From: Botryosphaeria dothidea
Lineage: Eukaryota > Ascomycota > Dothideomycetes > Botryosphaeriales > Botryosphaeriaceae
Assembly (NCBI GenBank): GCA_011503125.2
Contig: WWBZ02000001.1
Location: forward strand, 4,650,001-4,714,000
Direction of reading: 5' to 3'
Length of the DNA stretch: 64,000 bases
Numbering within the stretch: the first letter of the stretch is position 1; each line of letters starts with the position of its first letter. A model generated the notes under the pieces. It was not told the DNA's origin and did not search any database. It worked only from the letters and a program-made list of their open reading frames with translations. A program made the translations under genes and the position numbers. Below are positions 20,085-32,588 of the stretch, piece after piece.

Positions 20085-23000
20085 TTTTGCTGTAGAGAAT
20101 GTGTGTCGTGAAAATAAGAGCAGTCGGAGTGCTGAATGAATCGCGAGTCCAGCTGGCGATATGGGAGACCTGATCAAGATGCTTGTTAAGCTCTGATGGA
20201 GATGTTAGCGTGGGGTTCTTAGCAGTGGAAGAAGCATCTCGGGCTTTATGTGGCTGCCGGAACCCTTCGACAGCGCCATTGTGCTTGGAATAGACCTGGT
20301 GCGGTCTAGACTCCAAGTGAATAACAATGGAAAGTCGGAGGGCGCAACAACAAAGACAACGTCTTGTCTCCCCAAAGTCGTAGAACAATGCTTTGACGTA
20401 CTTGATTGTTTTCGAACAGACGAGGAACGGTCTCGTTCAGCGAAGAAGGATGGGCTGATAGCTCTTGAGTTTCACAGAAACTTCGGTATAAGGACCGTGA
20501 TGCTCTGCCACAGGCTGGAGCGAAAGATGCAAGAAAAAAGCGTAAAGGGCTAGCCTTTGCGTCTCGAGTCGGGTGAAGATGAGATGGTTGGAGAGTGAAG
20601 GGGGTACAGAGCAGCCAAGCAGCGGATACTTATATTTGATGTGCAGAACGGAGCGTGGGCCATGCTAGCCGCGGGACCCCTGAGGGGAACAAACGGGAGA
20701 CAAGCTTTTGCGCATGCTCGTGTGGATGGGCGCAAGGGCGAGGGCGGCCATCGGCCAGTGACAGAGGGTCCGAGCAAACGGCACAGAAGAGTCAGTCAGG
20801 CTTCCCCACAAGCGGGCGTCAAGCTCGCTCGCTGGGACCGAATGAAGGGCGAGGCATGCGAGTGACACCGGGCCAGTCACCGGACGGGAGTCGCACAAGC
20901 CGCGGGTACCTGAGTGCTGAGTGGCCCCGCTAGTAGCAGGACGATGCGCCTCGGCAGCGGAAGGGGGATGAAGCGCAGGGAAAGAGCGTCATGCGGGACG
21001 GGGCATTGGCTGGCGGAACGCGGCCGCGCCCGTTTCGAAACGCAGGTACGGAGGTGTGGGCATCGTAGCGTGGTCGGTGAGTGGTGCCATTCGGAGCTTG
21101 CAGATGGACGATGGACGTGTGGACGTCGTAGGGCCCTGGAAAGGCCGCTAAGATGGTCCCACCTGCTATCGATACACAGCCAGGCACCGCCCAATCAGCG
21201 GCCCTCAGGCCCCTGCGCGACCCGTCCGCTCAAGCACCGGACGCAGCCGGCCCGCTGGAGGCGGCCTCGTCGGCGACCTGTCGTTGGCTCCCAGCTCGCT
21301 TGTCGATCACACATCCCAGCCCGTCCTGAAACGCCTGGCTGCGTTGGCCCTCTCAGCTGCCGTGTCGCCGGCCGCGCGCGCGGCCAGACGACCGCTCACG
21401 CGCGAGAATGCGCGAACACGAACAGCTGCGCATACGGCGTGCCAGCTTGTGCCGGGAAGCGAGCTCTGAGGCTGAGCCCGCCGATGACTTCATGCATTCA
21501 TGCTCTCGCGAGCCGCATCTGAGTCGCCCTGAGGCTTGAGCGGTGGCTCAACGCGTGTGCATGACCCCAGCTGCGTCGATCAGTGCCAGAGCCGCCTTTC
21601 CAGAAGCGGCACAGCAGACATTTCATCGGCCGGCCTTCTCTCTGTATCCATCGCACTGAAACCGCGCCGCTGATCGCCACCGCCGACGGCAAACCCTGCG
21701 CACATGGCCCAGCGGCCGAAAATCCCCATTCGCCTTCCCGCTTCGGCGGCTCTCCGCTTTGTGTTACGCTGGGCCCGAAAGCCATTGGCGCGACAGGCAA
21801 ATTTGAGCAAAAGCATCGCGACTCCACGCCTCCTCAAATCGCTGCAAAGACCGCGGTCAATCTCTGCGCGCCCTCTATCAACAGTGCCCAGATGTTCCAC
21901 TGACTCGCTCCCTCGCGCACTCCGAAGAACGGTAGACAATGTTGCACCAAGCGCGTCTTTTCGTAATGGCTGCGTGATGGAACAGCTCACACTCGGTGTA
22001 TTTTTGCAAGCGCCCGCCACGGCCTTCGCTGCGCGCTGGCTGCCGGCTGCATGCAGGCGGGCGTCAGGCAGAAGATGGCGGTGGGAGACAGCCGCTGGAC
22101 TCAAGTTTCACCGCGCCTGTGGCCGACCAAGCGGCTGCTGCAAAAGCTTGACCGCCCTGCAGCGCTGGGCCGATCCGGCATCAAGCTACCCAAGTCAGTC
22201 ACCAGTCGTGCCCCGGTGGCGCGCAGCATCTGCAGAGTTGGCGGTAACGACGCGGTGAGGCAAATCGTCGCACACGATGGCGCTCCTTGCGTCAAGCCGG
22301 TGTCGTTTCCGAGCCGCGGGAGACGAGAACAGCCCTATGAGCGGCGCTGTGGCATTGGGCGGTCGTGTTGGATTGTCGTTTGTGGGGTTGAGCTGTGTCT
22401 CCGAAAAGTCGCGTCGGCGGGCGCCGATTGGACGACGGCAAGCGCTGGTTCATTCAAGGCGCCGTTTGAGACGGGCGAAACACCACGCAGCTTCACGGCC
22501 TGAATGGCTGGCTCAAATGTTCGGCCCGTATGCGCGACATTTCTCGCTGTCTGCGCGGCTGAATACAAGTGTAGCTACCGTCAATCCTCCGCCACCTCTT
22601 GAAACCGCCCCGACATACGCGCGCGGAGTCCCAAAGATCAGCAACAAGTGGTCGCCTTTCCCCTATTCTGCTCTGCCATGCGTTATGACAGCCCTCCCTC
22701 CATAATATCCGTCTAGCGTTGCAATACGGACCCGGAAGTACTTCCCTTCGTTTCCTAGCCCGTCTTGGGGGATTCGAAACCGTTCTAAAACTCGGTCCAG
22801 CGCCCTCCATCCTCCTTTGCTTTAGGCACTCATCTAGAGCAACTGGCCAGCCAGACCTAGATCCCATAGCACCGCCTCACTTGCCGCCCGTCCGTGACTT
22901 TGCTGTCACCTCAGCCACTCGTTGCTAAGGTTGGAGTGCGTGCTTTTGACTTTGCGGCCCGGATGCGAGCAGGACGATCAGGCTCCCGACCAGAGCGCCA

Positions 23001-23682
23001 GCATATTGTAGCCGCCGGACAGACAACTCATGACCGTCCATGCCATGACATGCCATGCCTGCTCGCGACCCCGCTCTGCTGCTGCTTTCGTCCGTACTGC
23101 TCGCGCGCCTCTCGCGCCCTCGTGTTCGCCGTTGCCGCCACAGGCATGCCAGCCGATTAGGCCCGGCTTCGTAATGCGTGCGTTCGGTTCGACGGCGAGG
23201 CCGCTGGCTGACGATTCCTTCTGCCTGCTTGCCGCCACCGCATGGATCTCCACGATGCTCTTGCTCCCCTATCGTCGCCCTCCCTCTCTTCCGAAGCGCC
23301 TGTGCGTGCACCAGCCGTGCTCGGACCCTGGACGGCATGCCTGACCAGATGCTCTCGCTCTCTTGCCGCCACCCAAGACCAACCACCACCACGATCACTG
23401 CGTGCATGTGAGTCCTGCTCTCGGGGGAAACACCCTGCGAGAGATTTGTTTTTTCAAACACCCTCTTCCTTATTGCCGCCTCATAAGACACGCGTCTCCA
23501 CATACACACGCAATACAGACGAGACGCGTTTTTCCAAATCTCGTTGCAAGAGGATCGTCGCTCGAGGCAGCGAATCTCTATCGATTGGTCCCCAGTATTT
23601 TCCTGCGTCTGCATCGATGCCCGCATGCTCAGGATCTGCCCTCCCCTCCCATTTTAGCACCCACCAGGTAGGTCCACGTCCA
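20085..23682. other. 3.6-kb GC-rich intergenic region, no supported gene
   Basis: This contains the AA11 promoter (left end) and the 3' flank of the DUF3433 gene (right end). Many open frames of 60-230 codons overlap in several frames and both strands, notably 20,914-21,522, 21,704-22,258 and 22,925-23,626. They are Arg/Ala/Ser/Pro-rich, lack recognisable motifs, and are what GC-rich noncoding DNA yields by chance. Confidence 0.5.
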
Positions 23683-26600
23683 TCATCGAGCCCAAACCCT
23701 CCACCAGCTTCGGCCCTGTAGCCGCCGCTGTCTGTGCTGGCGCTGCGCCTCACCATCATCGGGCTCGCCGCCAGAGCCATCGGGAGTGGTGGCACCGGTG
23801 CTCTCAACCCTCCCCGCGGCGGCAGCGTCGGCATCGTCCGACGATGATCTCGTCCGCTCCGGTCGTTGTGTCGTTACAAGGCTGTCCTGCTCCGATGTGC
23901 CGCTGAGCTTCCTCCTCAGCTGCGGCGGTAGCAGCAGCGATGGCCATGTGCGTTTGCCAGCATCCTCACTATCATCCCGCTTCTCTCCTCTCTCCCACCA
24001 GCCAGCAGCCCTGCTCTTTCTACCCAACGGTACCTTGACGTTTACAAACGGCGCCTTCTCAATGCCCACATGCACCCGCCCGTCCATGCCGACGTAGCTC
24101 CCGTACGCATACGTCCGCTCGCCGTACCCTTCCTCACTGCCCAGCCCTTCCAACCACCGTTTGCGCTCTTTCCCGCCCATCCCGCTCGTCTCCTTCATGT
24201 CTCGGACCGCACCGCTTGCCGCCACTATGGCGATCAGACTCGCCAGTGTCGTCGGTAGCTGCGGCAAGAACGCTCCCGGGCGGCGTGTGTACACGACCAA
24301 CGGCATAACCACATAGAGAGATAAGATTGCCACAGCTAGCGCGAACATAGGCTCACTGAGGAATATGCGGGTCTCTTCCGAGATGAGATGGCCGTCCGTA
24401 AGGTTCGTGTTTTCCGCCGGCGGCAGTAGTAGCCGGTCCGCATGCGAGCCCAGCCATATGGCGAAGATTTCCGCGTACGCCTGGCTGAAGGCGTCGGCCG
24501 CGGTCTTGCGATCTGGTACGGGGGCTTCGGGGTCGAGCAGGGCGTGTCCGATGCCGGAGACGTTGCGCTTGGCGATCAGATAATTGTGGAAGTCGGAGGG
24601 CAGCGAGTCGTTGTGCCAGGTGCGGCCGGTGCCTTCGCCCCCGTTGTTCTGGTTGTTGATGAAGTACCGGTGGGCCTGGCGGAAGAGCTCGCGCGGGGCG
24701 TTACTGAAGTGCTTCGAGGTGTCGTAGACGGTGGTCGCGTTGAACGGATCAACTCGTTGGAGGTTGCCGTTGCCGTCGACGGTAACGTTGGCGGCACCAG
24801 CTGCGATGGATGGTTGGCAGCCGAGGGCAAGGGTAGTATCTGTGGCATTGAGGACGGTCTGGTTGCTGTTGCAGATGGAACCGTGGCGCGACCAGACGGT
24901 GAGGACAAGAGTGCTGCAGAATTCGTACTCTTCCTGCGGCATTGTGTCGCTTGAGACTTGGGGAGAAAGGATGAGTTCCAGAGTAGAGGGACCGCGTGGG
25001 CAAGCTGATGATGTGAGCCCTTTCATGATTGTCGTGTCGAGGATACTACATGACACTACATCTCCGTTATCTCGCTGCATCGTGACATTCATGTTGGCGA
25101 CGTTGTCTGCAATGGTCAGGTTGTATGAGTTGGGCCCACTGCCTAGACCTGGTGCCAGTTCCGTGCAAGACAGCTCTGCGCCCAAGGCTGTTGTTGTGGC
25201 CGCCAGTTGCTGTGCCGTGGCATTCTTGGACCTGTTGCTCACCGCACTTTCGAATGGAACATAGAAGTAACGCTCATCTGTCCATGAGGGGAGCGGTGTG
25301 CCTGCCGTGAGGTTGGACACGAGAATATAGAACTGGTCCAGGCCGTTGCCACCGCTGTACGCGCCGGACTTCATACCGTTGTATGAAGTAATGCCACTCA
25401 GATATGCGTTGTATTGCGGTCCGATGGTGCCGTTGATGGATACGAATTTGTCTGTATATACCGGTTGGAACTGGTGACTTTTGGGGACGTATATCGTATT
25501 CTCGAGAAACAGGCCGCTGAGAGCAATTGCCAAAATGTTTGCAAGTAACACAAGCAAGCAGAGAGCAGCGAGCATGAAATGACGTGCGCGAAGAGCCTTC
25601 ACAATGAATAGCTGTGGAGGTAAGGAATTGTACTCCAGAGACAGCGACTTATTGGCAGAGACGGGCCCGCAGCGTAATTCCAGGAAAGGTTGAAGCAGTC
25701 CAATTAATCGGGTGATCACGAGCCATACTGGCTCGATGAACGTTGCGATGGCAGTAGGAATGTAGCTCTCAACTAATTGTCGGACGAACTGATTTTGGCA
25801 CGGAAGCGGCAATCCTACAAGAGTCAGCTCAGTCTACCCAAGAAAAATGTGGCAGTCCCTACCATATGGCTTTGCCTTAATCCACAGCACAATCAAGATG
25901 ATCAAAACTGCAAGTTGTAGCAAGGTGAACACGGCCGTCACAATAAATCGTAACTCGTAAGGCATGACACTCCTGGGTTTCTTGATATTTGTAGTTGCAG
26001 CCCGCCGCAGGGATGCCTCAATACTTTCTTCGCGAGATTGTTGACTTCGAGGGTCTTCCTGGGAGCTTTCCGAGTCGTCCGTCGAAGATTTCATCCACAA
26101 CATACTTCGACCTCCGTCCATTGCCAAGCAGAACCTCTCCTTCTCCAGAGCCTTCGCCATGTCTTCTTCCTTTGAATAATCCAAGTGTGAGAACCGTTTG
26201 AGCAGCGCATCGTCGTCTGCTACCAGAGACATGACTGCGGCAAGAGAAGCAGGATCAGAGCGCAGCTTGCGCGGTCTGAGAAAGGATATGCACAATAGAA
26301 CCGAACACACGATAATGATGGCACCGAGAAGAGCTTCCACCAAGTAGGTGAACGCCGGAACCATAACAATAGCTTGTGTTCTATACTCGCGCATGCCGGG
26401 TACAGTCTTAGTCTCAGTAAAGTTTTGGTCGAGGACTTCGTGCATCATCCGCGCGAATATGATCCGGTAGGCTGCTTCGTATGACTGACGTAGGTATTCC
26501 GGCTCCAAAAGAAGTTCGTATGACGTGTTCTTCCAAGCACCAACGGCCAGTCCGGACATTAGTGGTAAGATGGCTTCTTCAATATAAAGGCTGATATCCG

Positions 26601-28119
26601 TCGTGGAAAGCATTTCTGTCTGATCTGGCCACACACTTCCAGGAATCTCGCCTCTCATATCGTTCTCTTGCGACTGCGAGCTCATTTGCCGCTCAAGAGC
26701 AGTGGTGTTGAACATATCCTCCGGCAGCTCAGTCGCATCCCCTATAGCCGTCATATTAATGATATTATTATCCGGAAGCCCAACGGTGGCCCGCACTTCC
26801 TGGTAATAATAGGTGGAGTTGCAAAAAAGTACAGTGGGCGTCTTCGGTGCGTCTGAATCCTTGACTTTGTTCTCCGTGAAGGCTGCAAGAAAGGTCCGAG
26901 AGGCGTTCCTTGGGCAGTAGGAAGACACATAGTAGTTCGTTGGTCCAATGTCACCATAATATCCTGCATACAGAGACGTGTACTTTTTAACCTCATCCAA
27001 TCCAACCCCACCAATGGTATCGTTACCCGTCGGTCCATATGGCATTGGCACCCTGCACCCAGTAGTACTCATATAGTAGGAACCTGCAACTGAGGAGAAG
27101 CCGTCAACCTCGGATTCGTCTTGCGGCGTGAAGACAGTGGCATTCTCGCAGTTAAGGTCCACACTGTATAGTCGGGTGGTTGCAGTGACGTTTTCCGAGC
27201 TAAAGGCAGTGGCTGAACCGTTCCTTTCCAGTTTGAAGGGGGCGAGGATATATTGGGGCGTCATAAAAGGCGGTAGTGTCTCGTTTAGCCAAGAAATACC
27301 GAAAGCGGAGTACGCAAAGTCAGCAGTGATCTCGGTTTGCTGCTGAGACAGGGGAAGAAAGCTTGTAGATACGAGCACGCTTTCCGGAACCTGTTTGTCA
27401 ATGGTCTCTGTTGCGAAAATACCGGCTTGAAGGGGTGTGACGCCCCAGAAAACAAGGACAACGCACGTCGACGCCCAGAACACGGGCCAATGACTGTAAG
27501 TGGTGTCAGTGAGGGCGAGCAAAATTTTCAAGATAAAGCTCACCGGCGCATAATTGCCTTGATCGGTACGGAAGCAATGAAATCAAAAGGATAATGAAGT
27601 AGAAGCGAATCTCTGCCCGTCGAGCCATGCGTCTTCGAGAGTTGATGGAATGGTTCCAGCCGTTTTGCATCCAGGTCAATCCAGGCCCATAGTATGCTGT
27701 AGATGACTGATACAATTGTGCCCAGATAAAGATAGCAGAATGATCTTTGGATGGGAAGGTCGTTGACATTGGGTGCGAAAATGAGCCCGCCATCTCGCTG
27801 ACTCCTCTCGAGGAATATTTGGAGAACCGCAATTAGAGCGATTGGGATTAAAATTGCTCCGAGAAGTACCAGGGGACCTAAGGCGATTGGTCGCCATCCG
27901 GAAAACCCCACTGAATTAGAAGAAGTTTGAGTAAGTGAGCGTCTGAAAGGTCGGGAGAATTGTACCTTTTGGTAATGACCATGTTGACAACGCACTACGC
28001 ATATTCCTCCACCGATTACTGCCTTGCCGGCCATGTGTAGGTGGCTGAAGATGTGACCCAGTTTTGCGTCTTTCAAGCTCCTGGCTCTGTTCGTAAGATG
28101 GAGGTCGATCCATGTTCAT
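23683..28119 (-). CDS. DUF3433 large multi-pass membrane protein (1,427 aa)
   Basis: Four exons: 28,119-27,966, 27,910-27,544, 27,493-25,863 and 25,814-23,683, with introns of 55, 50 and 48 nt. The exon sum is 4,284 nt (1,428 codons), and each junction rebuilds family sequence. A short Pro/Gln-rich cytosolic N-terminus precedes the first membrane pair (about residues 63-83 and 107-128). Two DUF3433 units follow. Each has a long N-glycosylation-rich extracytoplasmic loop and a closing membrane span. The second starts with a Tyr-Ile-Pro-Thr-Ala-Ile-Ala-Thr motif near the 25.8-kb junction. The C-terminus is a charged Ser/Arg/Asp-rich tail. The start at 28,119 follows from the Met-Asn-Met-Asp-Arg-Pro-Pro context; Met at 28,131 or 28,113 is also possible. 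Function of the family is unknown; the topology suggests a cell-surface or vacuolar membrane protein. Confidence 0.88.
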
Positions 28120-30073
28120 CAAGTGTAACAATGGCCGGCGTTCAAAGAGGGGATATCAAGACTTGGGCATCTAACGCATGAGCCAAAGACTAAAACTTCA
28201 AGAACAGCAGAATTCAGATGGAATTCACAGACGTAGCAAGGAAGGACTCCAGTAAAGAACATGCGGGAGACTTTGGAGCATAGTTTAAAGCCTACATTGC
28301 GGCACAGCAAGAGCGGGACTTAAGCGCTGCGGCAAAATTCCATGGCATCTCATTCGTCGATCATCCAATTATAGTGTGCAAATTAGGCGATGATCCACCA
28401 AAAAAACTTCCAAAACAGAGTCTCGGATCAGTAGTGCAATCTCGCGGAAAACCAAGCAGACTCGATATGCGGACTTCGAATGAATGCTTGGGATGAATTG
28501 AAGACATCTGGAGCGCAATGTCAGCAATTCTGGACCCTAGAAAATTCAAGCGAACCCCATAAGCTGGGAGAAAAGAGCGTGTTGTCCGCTGGACAACGGA
28601 AGAGTTATCTTGCTTGAACTGGGTGCTGCGCCGCGTCTGTCTCGTCCGAGCGAGGATGTGTCGGCGGCTATTTTTCTTGGCAGCGACCGGCAGGCATGTA
28701 CTGACGATGGGAAGAGGAGCCCAGCCTTGCGATTTACCTGGCCGCATTAGATAGTACGTAGCATCATAGCTAGCATACGGAGCGAAACAGAAGCTGATGT
28801 TCGGACCAATTCCATATTCGAGAAGGTTGTTGAAAGGCTTCAGCGCAGATGAGGCGAGTTAAGGGTTGGGAACAGATTGCTATGCTGTGCCGCCTTTATC
28901 TTATCAGGGATCTTGCCCAAAGTAGACCCTTCGGCGCCTAATTCAAGTCAGCATCATGTGCAAGACCTAAGTGCTAAATTTTGCGGCTTTCGACTAAGAA
29001 CGAAATGTTTTGCATGAGTTGAATGTGCACACAACTCTAAGACGTCTTGGGATATGTTTGTGTATTGATATTGTGAAGATATTCGAAATCACGTGATTGA
29101 ACTTATCCGAGATAAGAAATCACCGGACATTTTGAAGGAAAGAGAATGGGTAAGAACATAGATGAATAAACTTTAGAGTCAGAATCTAGATGAAGCAACC
29201 GTATGGAAATGCTTGACCCAAAACGCCAATATTCAACGCCATGGACTGGGTTTCTATACTGTATTCCGCAGTGCCAAAAGACAAAAACTTCGGAATCTGA
29301 CGTTTTTTTCCCTCCGATAACCTTCTTGAATAAAATAGAATAGCAGGTAAAATATTTCTTCGAGGACAAGCATGACGATGAGAATCTTCACAACTGGATC
29401 CGGAAGGGCTCATGGTTGTGGGCAAAGTTGACCATGAGTACGCCAATGACGAGAACGCAGATGTAGAAGACAGTGGGAAGAAAGATGCCAGTCATGAATC
29501 TTACTGTTTTCTTTCAATTCCTTTCGGACCCTTTCTGATCAGGCACGAGGGGAAACGGTGGCCGCTTGGCAATAATGAGGCAACGGTGACATCGTGTATG
29601 TGTTTTGGGTGTGAAAGATCCTGGCGTCTTCTATGATGGAAAACATGCAATGTACATAGCTGAGCGACTTCGGGCTACAATGAAATTGGGAGAGATAAGG
29701 CAGACCAATGTATTGTCTGCTATGGCAATTGAACTCTGTTTAGCCGTCAAGCATCCGCGGCCGGAAACAAGACAAGTATCTGTGCTCGGCTCTTCCTTTC
29801 AGATGACGCAAAATAGTATGGCAAATACCTTTGTAAGTATCTATGATCAAATGATCGGCTCAGGTGAGTCTGTGGCAGCTCAAACGGTGATGCTCGTCGG
29901 TTGGGCCTGTCTGGGGTCAAGGCTAGATGCTACCGTGATGACGCGGGCGGGCACTAAGCGTGCGGTGCGAGCTTGAGGCACGGGCCACCAACAATCGGCG
30001 CATCACTTGCCGCTGCGCGCGCCCGCTGCAGTCCCGCCTCAGCTTCCTCTACCTCAACACCACTGCACACCAT
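28120..30073. other. Divergent intergenic region between DUF3433 and CID genes
   Basis: About 1.95 kb separates two divergent start codons and should contain both promoters. Small frames at 28,361-28,747 (-), 29,103-29,446 (-) and 29,605-29,976 (+) show no motif or supporting splice pattern. I see no RNA gene. Confidence 0.5.
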
Positions 30074-31829
30074 ATGGCTGCGACACGAGCTCCAGCAGCC
30101 CCCACGGCGCCGGCCTCCTTGGTCGTCGCCAAGACCATGCTCACAGCTACCCTGTTGCGCCCAGACCCCACTCAGGTCGCTGTCGCAAAAGACGACATCC
30201 AAAGCTTCCACAGCCTGCTCGATGCAGTCGTCCTTACCTGCTCGCCCTCGAATCTCCAGGTTTGATCTCAATCCAAGCGGGCCATAAATCGCACAGACTA
30301 AAGCTTCCAATCCGCCACAGAACTGCAAGGAATGGCTACTGAAGAATATTGTAACCTCCAACAAGCGCGCCGACGCCCTGGGAAAGTACCTGGCTAGGCT
30401 AGCCCAGAGCTTTGCGGAATCTCAAGCCCCTCGCAAGCCTTCAAAGCGTAGCGCGCCTTCCAGTAGGCGCAAGACACTGCACCTGCTATACCTGCTCAAT
30501 GACCTTATGCACCATGTCAGAGTGCACGACGGTCCGCTTGCCGACCTGACCAAGACTCTCGAGCCGCACATTGACCGTGTCTTCACCACCGCGCTGTCGC
30601 TTCAGCTACCAAACAAATCTAAATTCCGCCAACGGCTTGCGAAACTTACCGAGCTGTACGAAGACAAAACAGTGTACAGCGAAGGCTATCGGGACCGCAT
30701 TTGTAGAACTCTGCGGGATGCAAGCGTTCCAAATGCAGCAACCGCAATTTCGACACAATACCAGCCTGCCTCAACTTCCAAGGAGGCGCCGTACATCTTA
30801 CCTGCCTTCCATGGAGAGCCCAATGACCCGTGGTACGATCTGCCCGCCGGTGCACTTATGCCTCATATTCGGCCGAACGACCCCAGACCCATCAATCCCC
30901 ACAACATCAAGGCGGTGGACCTGAGACACAAGACGGCAGAGATAGGCCTCACAAATGCCGTCAAGGATCTTCTGAATTACTCGGAGGGCTTGTACAATGA
31001 AGATGAAGGCATTGTGGCGGACATCGACATGATGGGCCAACCGCTGGTACGAGACGAGGTCACAGGAGAGCTCAACGTGACCGAGGGATACTACGGATGG
31101 TCGGTTGAGTTCTGCGAGAGGATGAAGAAGAGGAGAAAAGAGACCAAGTCAAGAGGTAGGGAAGGCAGGTCAGGCAGAAGCAGAAGTTATTCGTCAAGTA
31201 GGAGCAGGAGTCGTAGCGACGATCGCGGCAGGAGTATATCTCGAGATAGGAAGAGGCGATACAGTCCTTCTCGGAGCAGGAGTCGGAGTCGGGACAGGAG
31301 TGAGAAGCGCAGACGGGATCGGAGCCGTTCATACTCACGGCCGAGACTTGGCCTCGGTGGCGGCCGCGGAGGGTCACCTTCACGTTCTCGATCAGCAAAC
31401 CGCAACCGCGGCTACCGGCGCTCACCTCCTCCCTCCAGGAATGGCCCTAGCCAATCACCACCATTTCCTCAACAGCACTCAGCCCCAGGCCAGCCATTCC
31501 CTCCATTCCCTCCACCGCTCCAATTTCCTACGTTCCCTCCGAACTTCCAACCTCCTCCACCGCCCTCTAACTTTCAGGGCCCTTGGCCCCCGCCCCCGCC
31601 TCCGCCCATGGGACCCAATGGCAGCTATAACCAACCCTTCCCTCCATTTCCTCCGCAGCCGAACATGCCCATGGGGTTTGTACCGCCTCCGCCACCTAAT
31701 TATCCTCCAGGTCAGCAATGGCAGCAGCATCAGCAGCCATGGGGTCCACCTGGTTCTCAACAGCAAGGCAGTGGACATCATTGGAACCAGAACAATGGTT
31801 ATGATCGTGGCCGCGGAAGGAGATATTAG
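30074..31829 (+). CDS. CID/RS-domain splicing factor (CHERP/SR140-like)
   Basis: A 564-aa nuclear protein from two exons, 30,074-30,259 and 30,321-31,829, with a 61-nt intron. The N-terminal CID/RPR domain (about residues 15-150) includes the Cys-Ser-Pro-x-Asn-x-Gln segment that spans the splice junction and the Leu-Leu-Tyr-Leu-Leu-Asn-Asp-Leu helix. CID domains bind the phosphorylated RNA polymerase II tail or act in splicing complexes. A Tyr-Asp-Leu-Pro-Ala-Gly segment near residue 235 resembles the conserved block in human CHERP and SR140. Residues about 338-425 are an Arg-Ser repeat tract and about 430-540 are Pro/Phe/Gln-rich. The end is an Arg-Gly-Arg-Gly-Arg-Arg-Tyr tail. The likely role is coupling transcription to U2 snRNP splicing; this is by family inference. 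Confidence 0.87.
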
Positions 31830-32588
31830 GGAAGCATTCGGCACCTGTTCATCGCAAGAAAATCTGCTCATGGTAGCAAACAATTCATGAAAAGCTGCGG
31901 GCTATATTGGTAATTTGGACAGAGCTCCTGGATACTGTACGAGCTGTGTGGCCAGGCGATTTCTGGCAAATGGCGTGGCTTTAACTTTGTATTATAAGAG
32001 GCATAACAGTTGATCAAAACTGTAGCAATAATGGACACCAAGTGCGAAATGCGCAAAAGGAGAGAAATAAGAAATATAAATGATCAATTCGGCTATCAAT
32101 TCTGCAGACTGTTCGCTCTATGACTACCCGGTATTCAAGTTTTTGCATCTGGATCGTGGGCATATTAGCTGGTTGAGGGAACCAAAAGACATCATCGGAT
32201 TCATAAGGATGTGACATGGAAGCTGCTGATGTAGCTTGTCTAAACCATTGAGTAGAGTATCAGGGTGCAATTGAGTGAGGATCGAGTTGAAACTTAGTGC
32301 AGATTGTTTTCCTAACCTGTCAAAGAGGATGGACGAGGAGGATATCGAAACGGTTGGAACCATCGTTCATAGCGTCAGCATTTATCTTTCACCAGTATAT
32401 CACAAAGATTATGGAGATAATTTCGGAGTTGCCCCGTTGGCCAGGAATTTGCTACGCCAAGAACCACTTTACGCGTGACGCGTGCTGGCGCGTCCGCTTC
32501 ACGCGTCGCGTCGGCTGAACCTTTTCTTCCCGCCGCCCTTGCGCAAGCACCTCCGCCCGCAGCAACAACACCCCCAACCACCACAACA
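31830..32588. other. Intergenic region containing the MCM5 promoter
   Basis: This is the 3' flank of the CID gene followed by the MCM5 upstream region. The last about 130 bp are rich in ACGCGT elements and pyrimidines. Small frames here show no protein-family features. Confidence 0.55.
32471..32506 (+). promoter_or_regulatory. Triple MluI cell-cycle box cluster upstream of MCM5
   Basis: Perfect ACGCGT hexamers lie at 32,471-32,476, 32,478-32,483 and 32,501-32,506, with a related GGCGCGTC at about 32,487. They sit 83-118 bp upstream of the MCM5 ATG. In yeasts, ACGCGT binds MBF (Mbp1/Swi6) and drives G1/S expression of replication genes including MCMs. Placement and multiplicity support a conserved G1/S control element; binding here is inferred. 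Confidence 0.7.

Noticed and set aside
18843..20111. A 422-codon plus-strand frame antisense to the AA11 gene
   Set aside because: Its composition (Gly/Arg/Ser/Ala-rich) is the mirror of the biased codons and Ala/Thr linker of the AA11 gene, and it has no family motif. The minus-strand frame has a signal peptide and full copper site.
20914..21522. Plus-strand frame of 202 codons and other frames at 21,704-22,258 and 22,925-23,626 (-)
   Set aside because: They overlap many other frames, are Arg/Ala/Pro-rich and lack motifs; they are expected by chance in GC-rich DNA.
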